This document shows positions 39,536 through 49,822 of a stretch of 64,000 nucleotides of DNA, in pieces. Position 1 is the first letter of the stretch. Each line of letters opens with the position of its first letter. The stretch comes from Opeltia flavorubescens (lineage: Eukaryota; Ascomycota; Lecanoromycetes; Teloschistales; Teloschistaceae): assembly GCA_000442125.1 (NCBI GenBank), contig KE546986.1:124001-188000 (forward strand), given 5' to 3'. Below the pieces are notes generated by a model. The model did no database searches. It had not been told where the DNA came from and saw nothing but the letters and a program-made list of their open reading frames with translations. The position numbers were made by a program, and so were the translations under genes.

Positions 39536-40146
39536 TATTAGATACCACTGATATTTCTTGGTGCTAGTTACTGAAGAATGAGAATGGCTTCGAAGAAATC
39601 CCACCAGCTCAATAGGAGGTATGTTTGAAACTTGTGTGCTGAATATAAATCAAGAATTTATACAAAGGTCCCGCCAACGATATAGATTGTCATCCAGGAT
39701 GGAGAACAGGTGGAGTTGCCATGAGGTCAAAGATATTCGGAACACAAGCAGATCGATTTCATCGGATAATGTCGGTTTCGCGACTTCATGCATGCTCTCG
39801 TCATTACTCGAGTCGATATCGAGCACGAGGACTTCCGTTCCATTGAAATTGTCCAAATGATTAGATTCGGAAGTGCTGGCAGTTGACATGATTAAAGGGC
39901 ACTTACCCTATCCTGTCCTCTCGCAATACCTAGCCGAATGCCAATGATTTTGGATTGTAGTATACAGATATTATCAACTGCCTAGGGCATCCAATCAAAA
40001 AGCTCGGCGATTTAATTGTGTGCTGAAGCAGCCCCCGCATTGACGCCATTCTTCTTATAATTCTACCGTCTCAAGCACATCACTGTGAGTTTACTTTACG
40101 AGCAAGATCTGATAATGTTGTAATTCTTGCTGTATATCAAATCAAG
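39536..40146. other. Divergent intergenic region
   Basis: Lies between the Dal5-type gene (minus) and the STAND-N-like gene (plus). A 79-codon minus-strand frame with an ATG (39,650-39,889, acidic and serine-rich start) is possible, but I cannot support it as a gene. Confidence 0.5.
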
Positions 40147-41204
40147 ATGAGCCTTGGATTTGGATTTGGTGACATCGTCGCTATCGGCAAGCTGCTCACC
40201 ACCACCGTACGAAAGTGTCAGGCTGCCTCGAAGGATTTCCAGGAGCTCAGCCATATCCTCCAGACGGTATCATTATGTGTAGAAAGTGCTCGAGCTACAC
40301 TAGAAAGCATATATAACCAATTGCCCGCTGTACACCAAACGGCTGTTGCATCTGCATTCACAGGCTTAAGGAATCTGAGTAGAGAGCTCAATTCCGAATT
40401 GGATCGATATGCTACGATTACACCTGGACAGTTCCAGCTTGTTAAGCTGCAGTTTGCTCTGTTATCTGATCCGAGGAGTACGGAGTCGAAGCTTACACTT
40501 TATCTGTCGATGCTGAATACTAGTATGGCGATAATTATATGGTTTGTTTGGGAAATCTTTTCACAGGAGAAATTATCGCCTCGTAACTCTGACTCTCCAC
40601 TCATAGCGACTCGATGACTCGTTCGAATATGCAACCGTACAAAATTACGAATCTCGTAGGCGGCGGTGTAAATCACCAAACTACATCGCAGGTCAAGCAC
40701 TCGGTCGCGGAGCAATGGATCGCCACGGCGAGCTCTGGTAGTATGCCAGGCGAACCCATCCCAAGACCATTCGCAGCCAGGGGTATCTTCACCTACAACA
40801 CCACCGTAGATCCAGCACTAGGACTCCCCCATACCGATCGCGTAGACTACAAATTCCACATCTCCAGCAACCACCTTTACGGCACCAGCAAAGATTCCGT
40901 CGGCAGTGCCACCATAGACGGCCAGATCAACCTCCAGAGAAACACAATCCGATTCGTAAAACAATACCTCGCTCCCAAAGAACATATCCGCTGGGAATAC
41001 GACGGATATTTCGTATCGTGTGGGATTGTGGGGGAGTGGCATTATCCAGGCGATCCTCCCACGAAGAAACATCATCGTGGGAGGTTCGCGGTTTGGCTAA
41101 GAAGTGACGAGGCTGTTCAGGGAGGGGATCTTGAGGAGCAACTGAAATTGCTGGAGAGTAAGGGAGGGGTTCTTACGAGATCGTTGACTTTTAGGAGCTC
41201 CTAG
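40147..41204 (+). CDS. Uncharacterised two-part fungal protein, STAND-N-like start
   Basis: Two exons, 40147-40541 and 40607-41204, joined as TG plus C over a 65-nt intron (GTTTGT to CATAG), 330 residues. The N-terminal 130 residues (FGFGDIVAIGKLLTTTVRKCQAASKDFQELSHIL) look like the helical N-terminal module found at the start of many fungal STAND and HET-related proteins. The C-terminal 120 residues (YGTSKDSVGSATIDGQI, VKQYLAPKEHIRWEYDG, IVGEWHYPGDPP, HHRGRFAVW) resemble a small all-beta domain common in uncharacterised fungal proteins. No NACHT or NB-ARC ATPase and no repeats lie between. Function unknown; a link to fungal innate recognition is only an inference from the first module. The join through exon 1's unusual GTTTGT donor is moderately sure. 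Confidence 0.65.
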
Positions 41205-41647
41205 GACGGAAAGGAGGATGGAGGTGTTCTATCAAGATTTATGGCGGTATGTAGAGTACAAAATGTTTACTGTTATTTCCTCTGAATATTGATTATATAA
41301 AAAGACTAATTCATTTAATAACCCCCCGGAAAAGCTGCGTGTATGGAGGAGAACCAAAGCCAAAAAATTAAAATGTACGTAGAATGAAGAGCGCTCGCTT
41401 AACCAACGAAAAAAAAAACCATCACTATTAAAATTCTTCGCAGAGCAGCACCTTCGAAAACCCCATCGGATTGGACTCAACGGTCGAGTTCCCTTTCCTA
41501 TCTATCGTCACGGAATGGGAGATTCCTCTAAAGAGTAAACAAAAACACGTGAGGGGGGGGGGGGGGGGAGAACGAACAGTCAGACGGGATATCACGTGAG
41601 CTCAGGCCAACATTGGCCTGAGCTCACGTGATATCCCGGATCATGAG
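41205..41647. other. Intergenic with poly-G tract and palindrome
   Basis: Promoter and leader of the Prp3_C-type gene. It contains a CACGTG at 41,546-41,551, a 16-base G run at 41,553-41,568 and the perfect palindrome listed separately. Confidence 0.7.
41585..41638. repeat. Perfect 54-bp palindrome (26-bp arms, 2-base loop) with CACGTG in each arm
   Basis: Left arm 41,585-41,610, loop CA, right arm 41,613-41,638. The arms are exact reverse complements. Each holds GATATCACGTGAGCTC, so each has one CACGTG E-box, and a third lies at 41,546. The right arm ends nine bases before the ATG at 41,648. As DNA it could bind bHLH factors as a dimer of sites; as RNA it would be a very stable hairpin in the leader. 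Confidence 0.95.
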
Positions 41648-42183
41648 ATGTCTTTTTTGGCCAGTGACAAGGGCATCGCCCGCCCAAGCGCCCTCCCCAA
41701 CTGTGGAAGAGTAATAATGCCCCTCCACCGCGCCCTTCTAAAAACCCACCACATGACCTCTCGGGTTAAAATCCGGGCTATCAAAAATTCCACAGGTCAA
41801 TTAGATTGTAAGGCGGTGATAAAAACGGGGAGGCCGCCTGGTGTTATGCTTGTGGAAAGTGAGAATGGGGAGGATGTGGGGAGGTGGGTTGGGGTTGTTA
41901 AGGTTTGTTTTTTGTTTGTTTGTGGTTTGGGGGGGGAAGGGGAGGGGGGGGGNAGAGTATGTGAATTTGCTGATGACCCACCCACCCACAGAGGCTTAGA
42001 TACAAAGACTATCGATTACTCCGTATGGAAGCTGTAGATGATCAAAGAGGGCGATTGCCTGTAGCGGCGGGTAGTGTTTTAGAATTTACATCGATGAAGG
42101 AATTGGGTGAGTATCTTAAAGAATGCGGGATTCATGAATGGTGGATTGAGAATATGGGGTTCGGAAAAGGGGGAGGAGTGTGA
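41648..42183 (+). CDS. Small Prp3_C/DUF1115-like protein (RWDD2 C-terminal type)
   Basis: Two exons, 41648-41902 and 41992-42183, phase 0, 148 residues. The intron (89 nt) is extremely T/G-rich on this strand and holds one unknown base at 41,953. The core reads LLKTHHMTSRVKIRAIK, then TGRPPGVMLVE, VGRWVGVVKRLRYKDYRLL and a last helix ELGEYLKECGIHEWW. This follows the DUF1115/Prp3 C-terminal pattern (HHxxSKxKRxxI, GxPGVIxVEG, WxxxIKxLxWK). In RWDD2 proteins this domain follows an RWD domain, which is absent here. Function unknown; RNA or protein binding is a guess. The ATG at 41,717 (MPLHRALLK) is an alternative start that would leave the domain whole. Confidence 0.72.
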
Positions 42184-42338
42184 TTACAGTTGCAATTAAA
42201 GGTGAGTAATTGAATGCATATATAATCTTTTGTTTGGTCTGGAGTTGGGGGATATCTATCTACTAGGGCTAAGGAACGTGTTTATACTGACAACGACAAT
42301 GATAATAACATATAAAGAGAGAACCGCCTCATATCACA

Positions 42339-45131
42339 TCAAACAGGCTTCCTCGCCCATCCATTCAGACATCTCCAACCAGCGCCCGTGGCTTTCCCTT
42401 CCTCCATCACGCCCGCAATACCATCCAACAGGTTCTCCTTCCCCATCTCCACCTGCAGCTTCAACATCCACTGCTCCCACGCCCAACCTCCAACCAACCC
42501 AGTGATACTCGCCGCATCTGCCGTCGACCCTACAGGACCTTGGACCGCTTCCGTCGCCCTTGTCTCGTGCGTCGCTACATTCGGCGGCGGCGTCTCCGGC
42601 AGCGGCACAGTTTCCTTCTGTGGCGTCCCCATCGGCAAGAACGTCCAAGCCCGCTTGATATCATCAAACCCCGCTCTCCGCACCCTCCCGAGCCAGTTCT
42701 TCGTTGGCACAGGATCATAGCCACGCGTCTTGAGGTTGAAGCCGAATTCCACCGACGCCGCCGTGCCAAGCGCTCCGGCATTCACAATTTCCGAATCCAT
42801 GACGAAGAATTCAAGATAGCCGCCTGGGGTGAGACAGCGCAGGCATTCACGAAGACAGAGATCGTATTGATCGACCGACTCCCCGAGTGGCTTCTCTTGT
42901 TTGAGATACTGGAACAGGGACCGAGCGGATATGACGGAGAAATGGTTATCTGGATATGGGAGTTCCCAGAGATTTGTGACAGCTGTGCGGCGGTGATTCG
43001 AAGGTCCGCGTAGGCTCAAGTTCATCAGCTCGTGCTCTGTTGTCGCAGTGTAGACTTTGGCATTCCGATAGGCTCGGGAGCAATGCCATGCCCAGCCACA
43101 GTTTGGTAGTCCGCCGAGATCTAAAACACGGCTCAAGCTTTCGTTGCTAGAGACGTGCAATAGTGAGTCGACGGCTGGATTGTTCAACAAGTTGCCGCCG
43201 TGTAGGTACCGAGCAGCTTCCACCACCCACATGGACGCACTGATCTGCTCCAACACCTGGCGTTCCCGTTCAACCCGAGCAATGATCTTTTGCTCCGACG
43301 TCTCTTCTTCCGTGCCCGTCCCTGGCATCATCGAGATCGGTCGAAGAGGCATTGGTCGATCGATTTCCTTAAGCCTGTATTTGCCAAGAAGCTGTTCAAC
43401 GTGCTCGTGAGGTAGGCATATACGGCCTGCCTGAACAGAGTCGGCTCGTGTTCTCTGGTGCCTGAAGACATCTCTGTGACTGGTTTTATTCGCAACATGT
43501 TGGAATGCGTGGTAATAGATCGGGTCACTTTGGTCGGTTTTGGTAGCAGTTTCAGTCTCGCGTTTTGCTGTCTCCTGTTCGAGGAACCGAACAGCTTTTC
43601 TCATTGGAGAGCCAAGAGAATTGTCTCGAAGATGTCGGCTGCTACGCTTATCATCTTGCGTGACGAGGGCGAGATCATTTACAGGGTTGGTTTCTCGTAA
43701 AGCGGCCATGTACGCTGTTTGACTAGCAAGCCATATACTTGTCCGGTCAAGACCTTTCTCTGCAGCATCTTGGATTGTCTTTTCGTAGTCCTCGTCATAG
43801 TCTACCGCTGTGTCATCTGCAACCCGATCTGCTGTGCCCTGCGCTGGCTTTATTGGATGTTGTCTTGCTGTCGGTGGCCCGTCGGTCCCCTCATCGCTCA
43901 CCTCAATTACACGCTCAATGGTTGTAAAGGGCTCTTGGTTCCAGGGACAACTGTAGAAACGTTCTGCTGTGGTGGATGACGGTGGAGCAATTGACGGTGG
44001 GCGAGAGTTGGACACGCACCAGGTATGTCGAGCATTTGAGCCAAGCGATGAAAAGAAGCCTCCAGGTGATGGAATACTCAGCTGCGCGATACTGTATTCA
44101 GATTGCTGAGACATTGGAGTCCAATCCACACTCGACGGTCGTGACCGACGGGGAACAACCTCCTTCATCTCTTCTTCTTGAGCATCGAGCTCTGAGTCGA
44201 CATCAGACTGTGAAGGAATCTCGAGAGATAGGTGCTGCAAGGTTCTGAGGGCCTCAGGTGGTAGTTTAATACCGACTTCTGAGTATCCGTCATCCGAACC
44301 TTGAATCGGGCTGTCGGGCAAGGACTGCTCAGGCTGGTGAGCAAAGTCACGAACATCCGTATTGCACCGGCTCCCAATGCCAGCATCTTTTGCCCATCCA
44401 CCTGCGTCTTCATGAAGCTCATCAAGATCTGGCAATTCGAAATCCTCAAATATCGTTGTCCTCCGACCCGCCCTGGTCTTCATCTCAACTTGACCCCAAG
44501 AGTCATCACCCCCATGCTGGGATTCGGGTGTTACGGGAGCTGTTGACAACGCCTGATGATTTGATATGAGGCTGGAGATGAGTGATGGGGTTTGACTTGC
44601 CGAAGGTATATCATGTGGAAGCAGAGATAATACAGCTGGTGACAAGGGAATCTTGGGCGGAAGAGGTGGTGAGGCGTTCTTCAATTTTTCGATCGTTGGC
44701 CAAGACCCTGGCGATGGGATAATGAGAGAAGGGTATCGATTCCGCCTCTTGTCCGAACATATTGACTCATTGGGTGACGTCGATCTCGTGCTCATGTCTT
44801 GAAATCTGATGGAAGGTGTCAATTCATTGTCGTGTATCGAATCGTCGTCAGACACGTCATATAGCTCGTCGAAGTCTCTGGAGCGACAGTCGCTCTTCGA
44901 ATATGAACATGTTGATGTCAGTGAAGGGACTGGCGAAGTCGACTGAACTGATCTAGGTGCAAGTAAACTCCGTGGTCTTCCCCTAACCGGACAATCTCTT
45001 TCCCCCTCGCTGCAACTCCCTTCATCGTTCTCACCCCCTTCATCTTCGATTATTGTATTAAGAACATGCTTCCGGGCCAGCCGGGGCGGCGGTACATATG
45101 TCGTTGCTGGAAGGGTATAGAGATCCATCAA
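42339..45131 (-). CDS. Large protein with C-terminal SAM-dependent methyltransferase domain
   Basis: Single exon of 930 residues. The first 600 or so residues are low-complexity, acidic and rich in Ser/Pro (many SP and TP sites), with no domain I recognise. The class I methyltransferase fold starts near residue 650: motif I is SRVLDLGGLPNCGWAWH, the acidic end of strand 2 is at KVYTATTEHELMNLSL, then NLWELPYPDNHFSVISARSLFQYL (motif for strand 4) and CLRCLTPGGYLEFFVMDSE (post-motif III, as in Methyltransf_11/25). The C-terminal 150 residues include AGFDDIKRAWTFLPMG. The substrate is unknown. The long disordered arm with proline-directed phosphorylation sites suggests a regulated, perhaps nuclear, protein, but that is inference. 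A start one codon downstream (MDLYTLP) is equally possible. Confidence 0.85.
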   Translation of the reverse strand: MMDLYTLPATTYVPPPRLARKHVLNTIIEDEGGENDEGSCSEGERDCPVRGRPRSLLAPRSVQSTSPVPSLTSTCSYSKSDCRSRDFDELYDVSDDDSIHDNELTPSIRFQDMSTRSTSPNESICSDKRRNRYPSLIIPSPGSWPTIEKLKNASPPLPPKIPLSPAVLSLLPHDIPSASQTPSLISSLISNHQALSTAPVTPESQHGGDDSWGQVEMKTRAGRRTTIFEDFELPDLDELHEDAGGWAKDAGIGSRCNTDVRDFAHQPEQSLPDSPIQGSDDGYSEVGIKLPPEALRTLQHLSLEIPSQSDVDSELDAQEEEMKEVVPRRSRPSSVDWTPMSQQSEYSIAQLSIPSPGGFFSSLGSNARHTWCVSNSRPPSIAPPSSTTAERFYSCPWNQEPFTTIERVIEVSDEGTDGPPTARQHPIKPAQGTADRVADDTAVDYDEDYEKTIQDAAEKGLDRTSIWLASQTAYMAALRETNPVNDLALVTQDDKRSSRHLRDNSLGSPMRKAVRFLEQETAKRETETATKTDQSDPIYYHAFQHVANKTSHRDVFRHQRTRADSVQAGRICLPHEHVEQLLGKYRLKEIDRPMPLRPISMMPGTGTEEETSEQKIIARVERERQVLEQISASMWVVEAARYLHGGNLLNNPAVDSLLHVSSNESLSRVLDLGGLPNCGWAWHCSRAYRNAKVYTATTEHELMNLSLRGPSNHRRTAVTNLWELPYPDNHFSVISARSLFQYLKQEKPLGESVDQYDLCLRECLRCLTPGGYLEFFVMDSEIVNAGALGTAASVEFGFNLKTRGYDPVPTKNWLGRVRRAGFDDIKRAWTFLPMGTPQKETVPLPETPPPNVATHETRATEAVQGPVGSTADAASITGLVGGWAWEQWMLKLQVEMGKENLLDGIAGVMEEGKATGAGWRCLNGWARKPV

Positions 45132-46011
45132 TACTGTGGGCCAAAATGATCTACAAATTGACTTTTAGAAACAAAATATTAAAGTAATTATGAAAGTGTA
45201 TGGACGATTTGATCAACAAATCTAAGAAATAGGTATGTCCGATCAACGAGCAATACCAGGCAAAGAAGGCAAAGAGGCGAAGACAACAAACAATAGTGAG
45301 AGGGTGGGAACGAAGATAGGAATGAGATGAACATCAAACGGTCGCGGCCGAGGCTGGGGTCTAATAAAGTAGTCTTCACGCATGCCAGCGGTTGGAGTGA
45401 CTCGAGTGAGTACAGGGATCTGGATAAAGATAGCTGCAGGTAATAATCCAAAGGTTCTTCTTGGTCAGAAGCGCCAATGAACGCAACTAAAGTGGACAAG
45501 GTCGAAGCATGGAAGAAGATAAAAGACCTCAGGGCCCAATGGAACGGTGCTGGAGTGGATGAGGTGCATGAGACAGAAGTATGATTGGACCAGGGAGGTT
45601 CGTGGTTACGCGCCCAACAGCTATTTCTGTTCTGGGCGCGTATCTAGCTAGAACTCTTTTGGTGGTGGGGGCTACCGTGTCACAACCACAATGGCCATGC
45701 TGTGCATGAAGTAGAGCAGTGAGCTGTGAACACTTCATACGGCACATATTGGGTGCCAGCCTTGAGTCGGCCAGTGTGGTGAAGGTTGGAGGAAAAGCAC
45801 CTTGCGGTAAGATTAGACGGTCCTCGATGTGCGGTCCGGAATCTCTTGGCGACAGGTCTTGGCATCTCCAATTTAGCGCCCAACCGGTCTTCTTCCGTGC
45901 GATTTATTTGACCGTTCAACAATTAGAGTAGTCACCTCACGGAAGAATTTCGAAGACGCTCGAAGACGGCTGTACCCGCTGTCAGGTCTCGAAAGCGATC
46001 AGCCAGAGATC
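45132..46011. promoter_or_regulatory. Divergent region between the methyltransferase gene and RPE1
   Basis: 880 bases between two start codons pointing apart; must contain both promoters. No gene is supported. Frames of 70-100 codons on either strand lack motifs. Confidence 0.5.
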
Positions 46012-46948
46012 ATGTCTCCATCCGCCATCATAGCCCCATCTATTCTGTCAGCGGACTTTGCTGCTCTGGGCAAAGCATGTTCAGACACTATCGACCAGGG
46101 CGCTTCATGGCTTCATATTGATATCGTACTCTAGCGCCCTCATGCTGTCCAGCTGCGCCAACGGTACTGATACCCTGGCCAGATGGATGGCCATTTCGTA
46201 CCCAATATGACCTTTGGCGCCCCGGTCGTCACCAAGATCCGGCCTCATGTCAAACGGCCGGGTGCCGCGTATGGTACCGGTACCTTCGATTGTCATATGA
46301 TGATCGCTGAGGTAGGTTCTTCGTTCGCTGCTTCGTCTTTGACCCACTTACCCATTCAAAAGAACCTCACTAATTGTTCGTGCGCAACAGCCAAAGAAAT
46401 GGGTCAAAGACTTTCAAAAAGCCGGATGCGATCTGTACTGTTTTCATTACGAAGCAGCTGTCGATTCTACAGCCGCCGAGAACCCTGCCGATCATTCCAC
46501 ATCCAGAACCAGTCCAAAAGAGTTGATCCGCTATGTGCATGAACAGAAGATGCTAGCGGGCATTGCTATCAAGCCAGAGACCCCTGTGGATGTCTTATGG
46601 GAGATCCTTGACAATGCCGAGAAAGAGGAGGTTCCAGACGTGAGGTCGCCCTTGGCAGCACTAGCGAACAAATTCTAATTTGTCTTTCAGATGGTTCTGG
46701 TCATGACAGTACATCCTGGTTTCGGAGGTCAAAAATTCATGGCTTCTGAACTTCCCAAAGTCAAGGCTCTTCGAGAGCGATACCCCGATCTTAACATCGA
46801 AGTCGATGGCGGATTGAGCGAGGCCACTGTAGACCAAGCGGCAGAGGCTGGTGCCAATGTCATTGTTGCTGGTTCAGCAGTCTTCGGTGCCAAAGATCCA
46901 CCAGACGTCATCTCTAAGCTGAAGAATGCTGTCAAAACAAGACTATAG
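46012..46948 (+). CDS. RPE1: Ribulose-phosphate 3-epimerase
   Basis: Four exons, 46012-46125, 46183-46311, 46391-46639 and 46691-46948, all phase 0, 249 residues. The enzyme interconverts ribulose 5-phosphate and xylulose 5-phosphate in the non-oxidative pentose phosphate pathway (cytosol, TIM barrel with a bound metal). Seen: [15 protein letters not shown] at the N-terminus, [14 protein letters not shown] with metal-site Asp, [13 protein letters not shown] with metal-site His, [12 protein letters not shown] and [30 protein letters not shown] at the phosphate-binding end. Every exon boundary falls between conserved strands. Length and motifs are normal for the family. Confidence 0.96.
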
Positions 46949-47352
46949 CTCAGCAAAACAAATGGAAATGTTTACTCCATGGTTCATCTATAGCGAATCT
47001 GATCTGCTGCTATATTGCCCTGTCCTCCATGCATACTATTCCGTGCTTCACGCCGCGAATGGTCGTAAATATTGCCGCGACATGGATACAACAGCTTTTC
47101 GAATCTGGCTTCATAAGATGTTTTGCGCCCAGAATGACCAAAATTAGAACTGACATGAGTCAATTGAAGCAGATGTGGTCACAGTTGTGATAGTAGACAT
47201 TTAACGATTATAGAAAATATACGGTCATGTTTGATTCGTCAAGATGACGACCTCTGGCCTACGTCATTCCGTACGAGTTATGTACCGACAATAAGCGCGT
47301 AACATCAATTAAGATTTTACATTTCCCAGTGTCCTCTCAGTACCCTCGGAAC
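46949..47352. other. Intergenic, RPE1 3' end and next promoter
   Basis: 404 bases without a supported gene. A second in-frame start codon-like GTG at 47,329 precedes the chosen ATG of the next gene. Confidence 0.55.
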
Positions 47353-48470
47353 ATGGCGGACTCAACACCCAAATCGTACCATACAGATCCAACGCTTTAC
47401 CTCTATACCTCGCTGACTGCCGGGTCTTCTCAAATTATTACAGCCACCTCTCGTCTGGAGACGATTCTCAAGGCGAACCGCATACCTTTCCAAGCCCTCG
47501 ATGTCGCCACGGATGAAAAAGCGCGAATGCTGTGGGGAAGGAGAGCGGGCAAGAGGAAGCTACCTGGGTTGGTGAGGATGGGGATGTTGGTTGGTGTACG
47601 TCTCTCCCAAAGAGCTGGACTATCGAGCGTTTCTAAGGCCAATGACAGGCTCTGGAAGAGATCGAGGAATGGAACGAGTACGGCGAGTTGAAGGAGAAGG
47701 TCGGTGTGCCGGCTACGGCTGCTACACCATCTACTGCAAACACGCCTACGAAAATACCGCAGTCTACTTCTACACCATCAAAACTCCTATCTGCATCCGA
47801 TTCCCCTTCCAAACAATCATCAAACATTGACAGCCCATTACGGAACACCTCATCATCTCAGACCGATAGTCCAATGGCTACGGCAATGAGGCAAGCTGGT
47901 ATGGAAGCTGCTAAAAAAGCCGGTGACGCCAAAGCGAAGGCCTTGGCCAAGGCAGGAGTATCTTCGAAGTCACCATCTATTACGCAGAAGCAATATTTAG
48001 GCGATGAATCAAAGGAGGAACACCCCGCTTCGCCAGAAAAGGATGTGTATGAGGGCCAAGGAAGCAAGGATCCGGATCGGGAAGCTGTCGTTCCAGACTC
48101 GAAAGAGACCCTTAGTGTAAGAAATAAGGAGGAAGCTGGTGCCAGCAATGTTGGATCCAATGATCCGGATGCAGAGGCGGTTGTCCCGGACTCTAAGACC
48201 AAGATCGATGCAAAAGATACGGTACCATCCAGCAATGAAGCAGATGTGCCTGTACCGGAGAACAAAGAATTATCCAATATTGTTCCAGCGACTAAAGGCG
48301 CAGATAACACTCAAGGCAACGTTCCTGCGGAGGGTAAGGGTAGAAGTACGACTGAGGATACTACAAACGCCACTGCCGCTTCAGACGAAGCACAAGATCT
48401 ACCCGGAAAGAGAACACAAGACCAAGAACCGGCGGATGCTGAAGAAGTCGGAGCTAGCGTTGCTGATTGA
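47353..48470 (+). CDS. SH3BGR-type thioredoxin-fold protein with long disordered tail
   Basis: Two exons, 47353-47595 and 47649-48470, phase 0, 354 residues; intron 53 nt. Residues 10-95 (LYLYTSLTAGSSQI, RLETILKANRIPFQALDVATDEKARMLW, KLPGLV, EEIEEWNEYGELKE) match the SH3-binding glutamic-acid-rich (SH3BGR) glutaredoxin-like fold, which lacks the redox CxxC. The rest is disordered: Thr/Ser/Pro-rich, an Ala/Lys helix (AMRQAGMEAAKKAGDAKAKALAKAG), and two related acidic repeats (DPDREAVVPDSKET and DPDAEAVVPDSKTK). Fungal homologues with this layout are uncharacterised. The ATG was chosen because it directly precedes the conserved fold. Confidence 0.82.
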
Positions 48471-48832
48471 CGATTTCCTTGATATGATACGAAGCTGGAG
48501 TACCGGTGTTGAAGCGCTAGGAGGTCTATCGAATTTGATGAATATTCCATCCTATGATCATATGCTGAAAAATGAAATGTTCCGTAGACATATTACGATG
48601 TTCAAATAAGAGTGATGGTCTCATACCAGGTTCAAATGTTATTCAATCTCAGCTTTAGTTACAAGTCTAGGCGGAATCCCGATTTCAAGGCTGCACCAGA
48701 TCGGTGCTCGGCAGCTGGTCGGGGCCGACGATAAACGCGTCACAAAAATTGAGGTCTCGCTCAAAATTTGCAACCAGGGAACGTTGTCAACTGTCATCGT
48801 CAACCCATGCGCTATCACAGTCGTAGCCAGCA
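48471..48832. other. Intergenic, LSM2 promoter
   Basis: 362 bases between the SH3BGR-type gene and LSM2, both on the plus strand. No gene seen. Confidence 0.55.
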
Positions 48833-49328
48833 ATGCTGTTCTTCAGGTACACGCACATCCGCAATCTACGCCGAGTTTGAAGTCCGCAGAAGGATCATGC
48901 TAATCAGCATTCAGCTTCTTCAAAACTCTCGTCGACCACGAAGTCACCGTCGAATTGAAGAATGACATCTCCATCAAAGGCACGCTCAAATCCGTCGACC
49001 AATTCTTGAATATTAAGCTAGATGATATCCAAGTCTTGGAGGAGATCAAATACCCACATCTCGTATGTCTAGCCTCTCCAGAAACGGGTGAGAGTATGAA
49101 GTGGGTGGTGCTCGGGCTGACAATTGGGATGGCAGTCATCAGTCAAGAACGTCTTCATAAGAGGTAGTGTGGTGAGATATGTACACCTGCCTGGGGCGGC
49201 GGTAGACTCGGCGTTGCTTGAGGATGCGACGAGGAGAGGTTTGTGGAATCACGCGATTTGAACTTTGATGGTGGTTAGCTGATCAGACCATTACAGAAGC
49301 AGCACAGCAAGCATCGAAAGCACGGTGA
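48833..49328 (+). CDS. LSM2: U6 snRNA-associated Sm-like protein LSm2
   Basis: Four exons: 48833-48846, 48915-49062, 49136-49238 and 49297-49328, total 98 residues, the usual size. LSm2 is a subunit of the Lsm2-8 ring on U6 snRNA and of the cytoplasmic Lsm1-7 decapping ring. The first exon is just 14 nt (MLFFS), spliced in phase 2 to SFFKTLVDHEVTVELKND. Sm1 continues with GTLKSVDQFLNIKLDD; Sm2 is VKNVFIRGSVVRYVHLPG. The last exon supplies EAAQQASKAR after LLEDATRR. Without the final splice the frame would run on to a different C-terminus (GLWNHAI), so the splice is chosen because the spliced end matches the family. Confidence 0.95.
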
Positions 49329-49822
49329 CATGGGAGACATTTATCTTCCGAAACCATGCATTGATCAAGGTGGCCATGAAGCCTCGATAAACATTTTCGC
49401 TACGCTGGTGTCCGCAGGCACCTGTAGAAGTCGTTGGCAATGGAATCTGAACGGTGATTGGAAGGTTTCCCAGCCTGAAGCCATTGGATGAATAGGAATG
49501 GCAGGTCAGGGTCCAGGTCTCAATTTGGAAGAGATTGATGAGCCCGTATCACAGTTAAATCTACGATCGCACGCCAGGAGCAAGGTAGATCGAACAAGAA
49601 GCCCCTCTTATGCTCTTCCATGTATGAGGTATTATTTGGTATCTCTGAAATTATCTTATTCAACTTAACGGCGAAAATTCTCCCCACCGTTGTAAAGTCA
49701 AATATAATCACGTGATTGCGTTCTCCGCTACGTGACGCCCGAAAGCACCAGTCAGTCTATGCCCCAACTTCACACCATGATCCTCACGCAAACCTTAAGG
49801 CGACTTCTGAGATCTTGATACC
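49329..49822. other. Intergenic, PSO2 promoter
   Basis: 494 bases between LSM2 and PSO2 (same strand). No gene seen. Confidence 0.55.
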
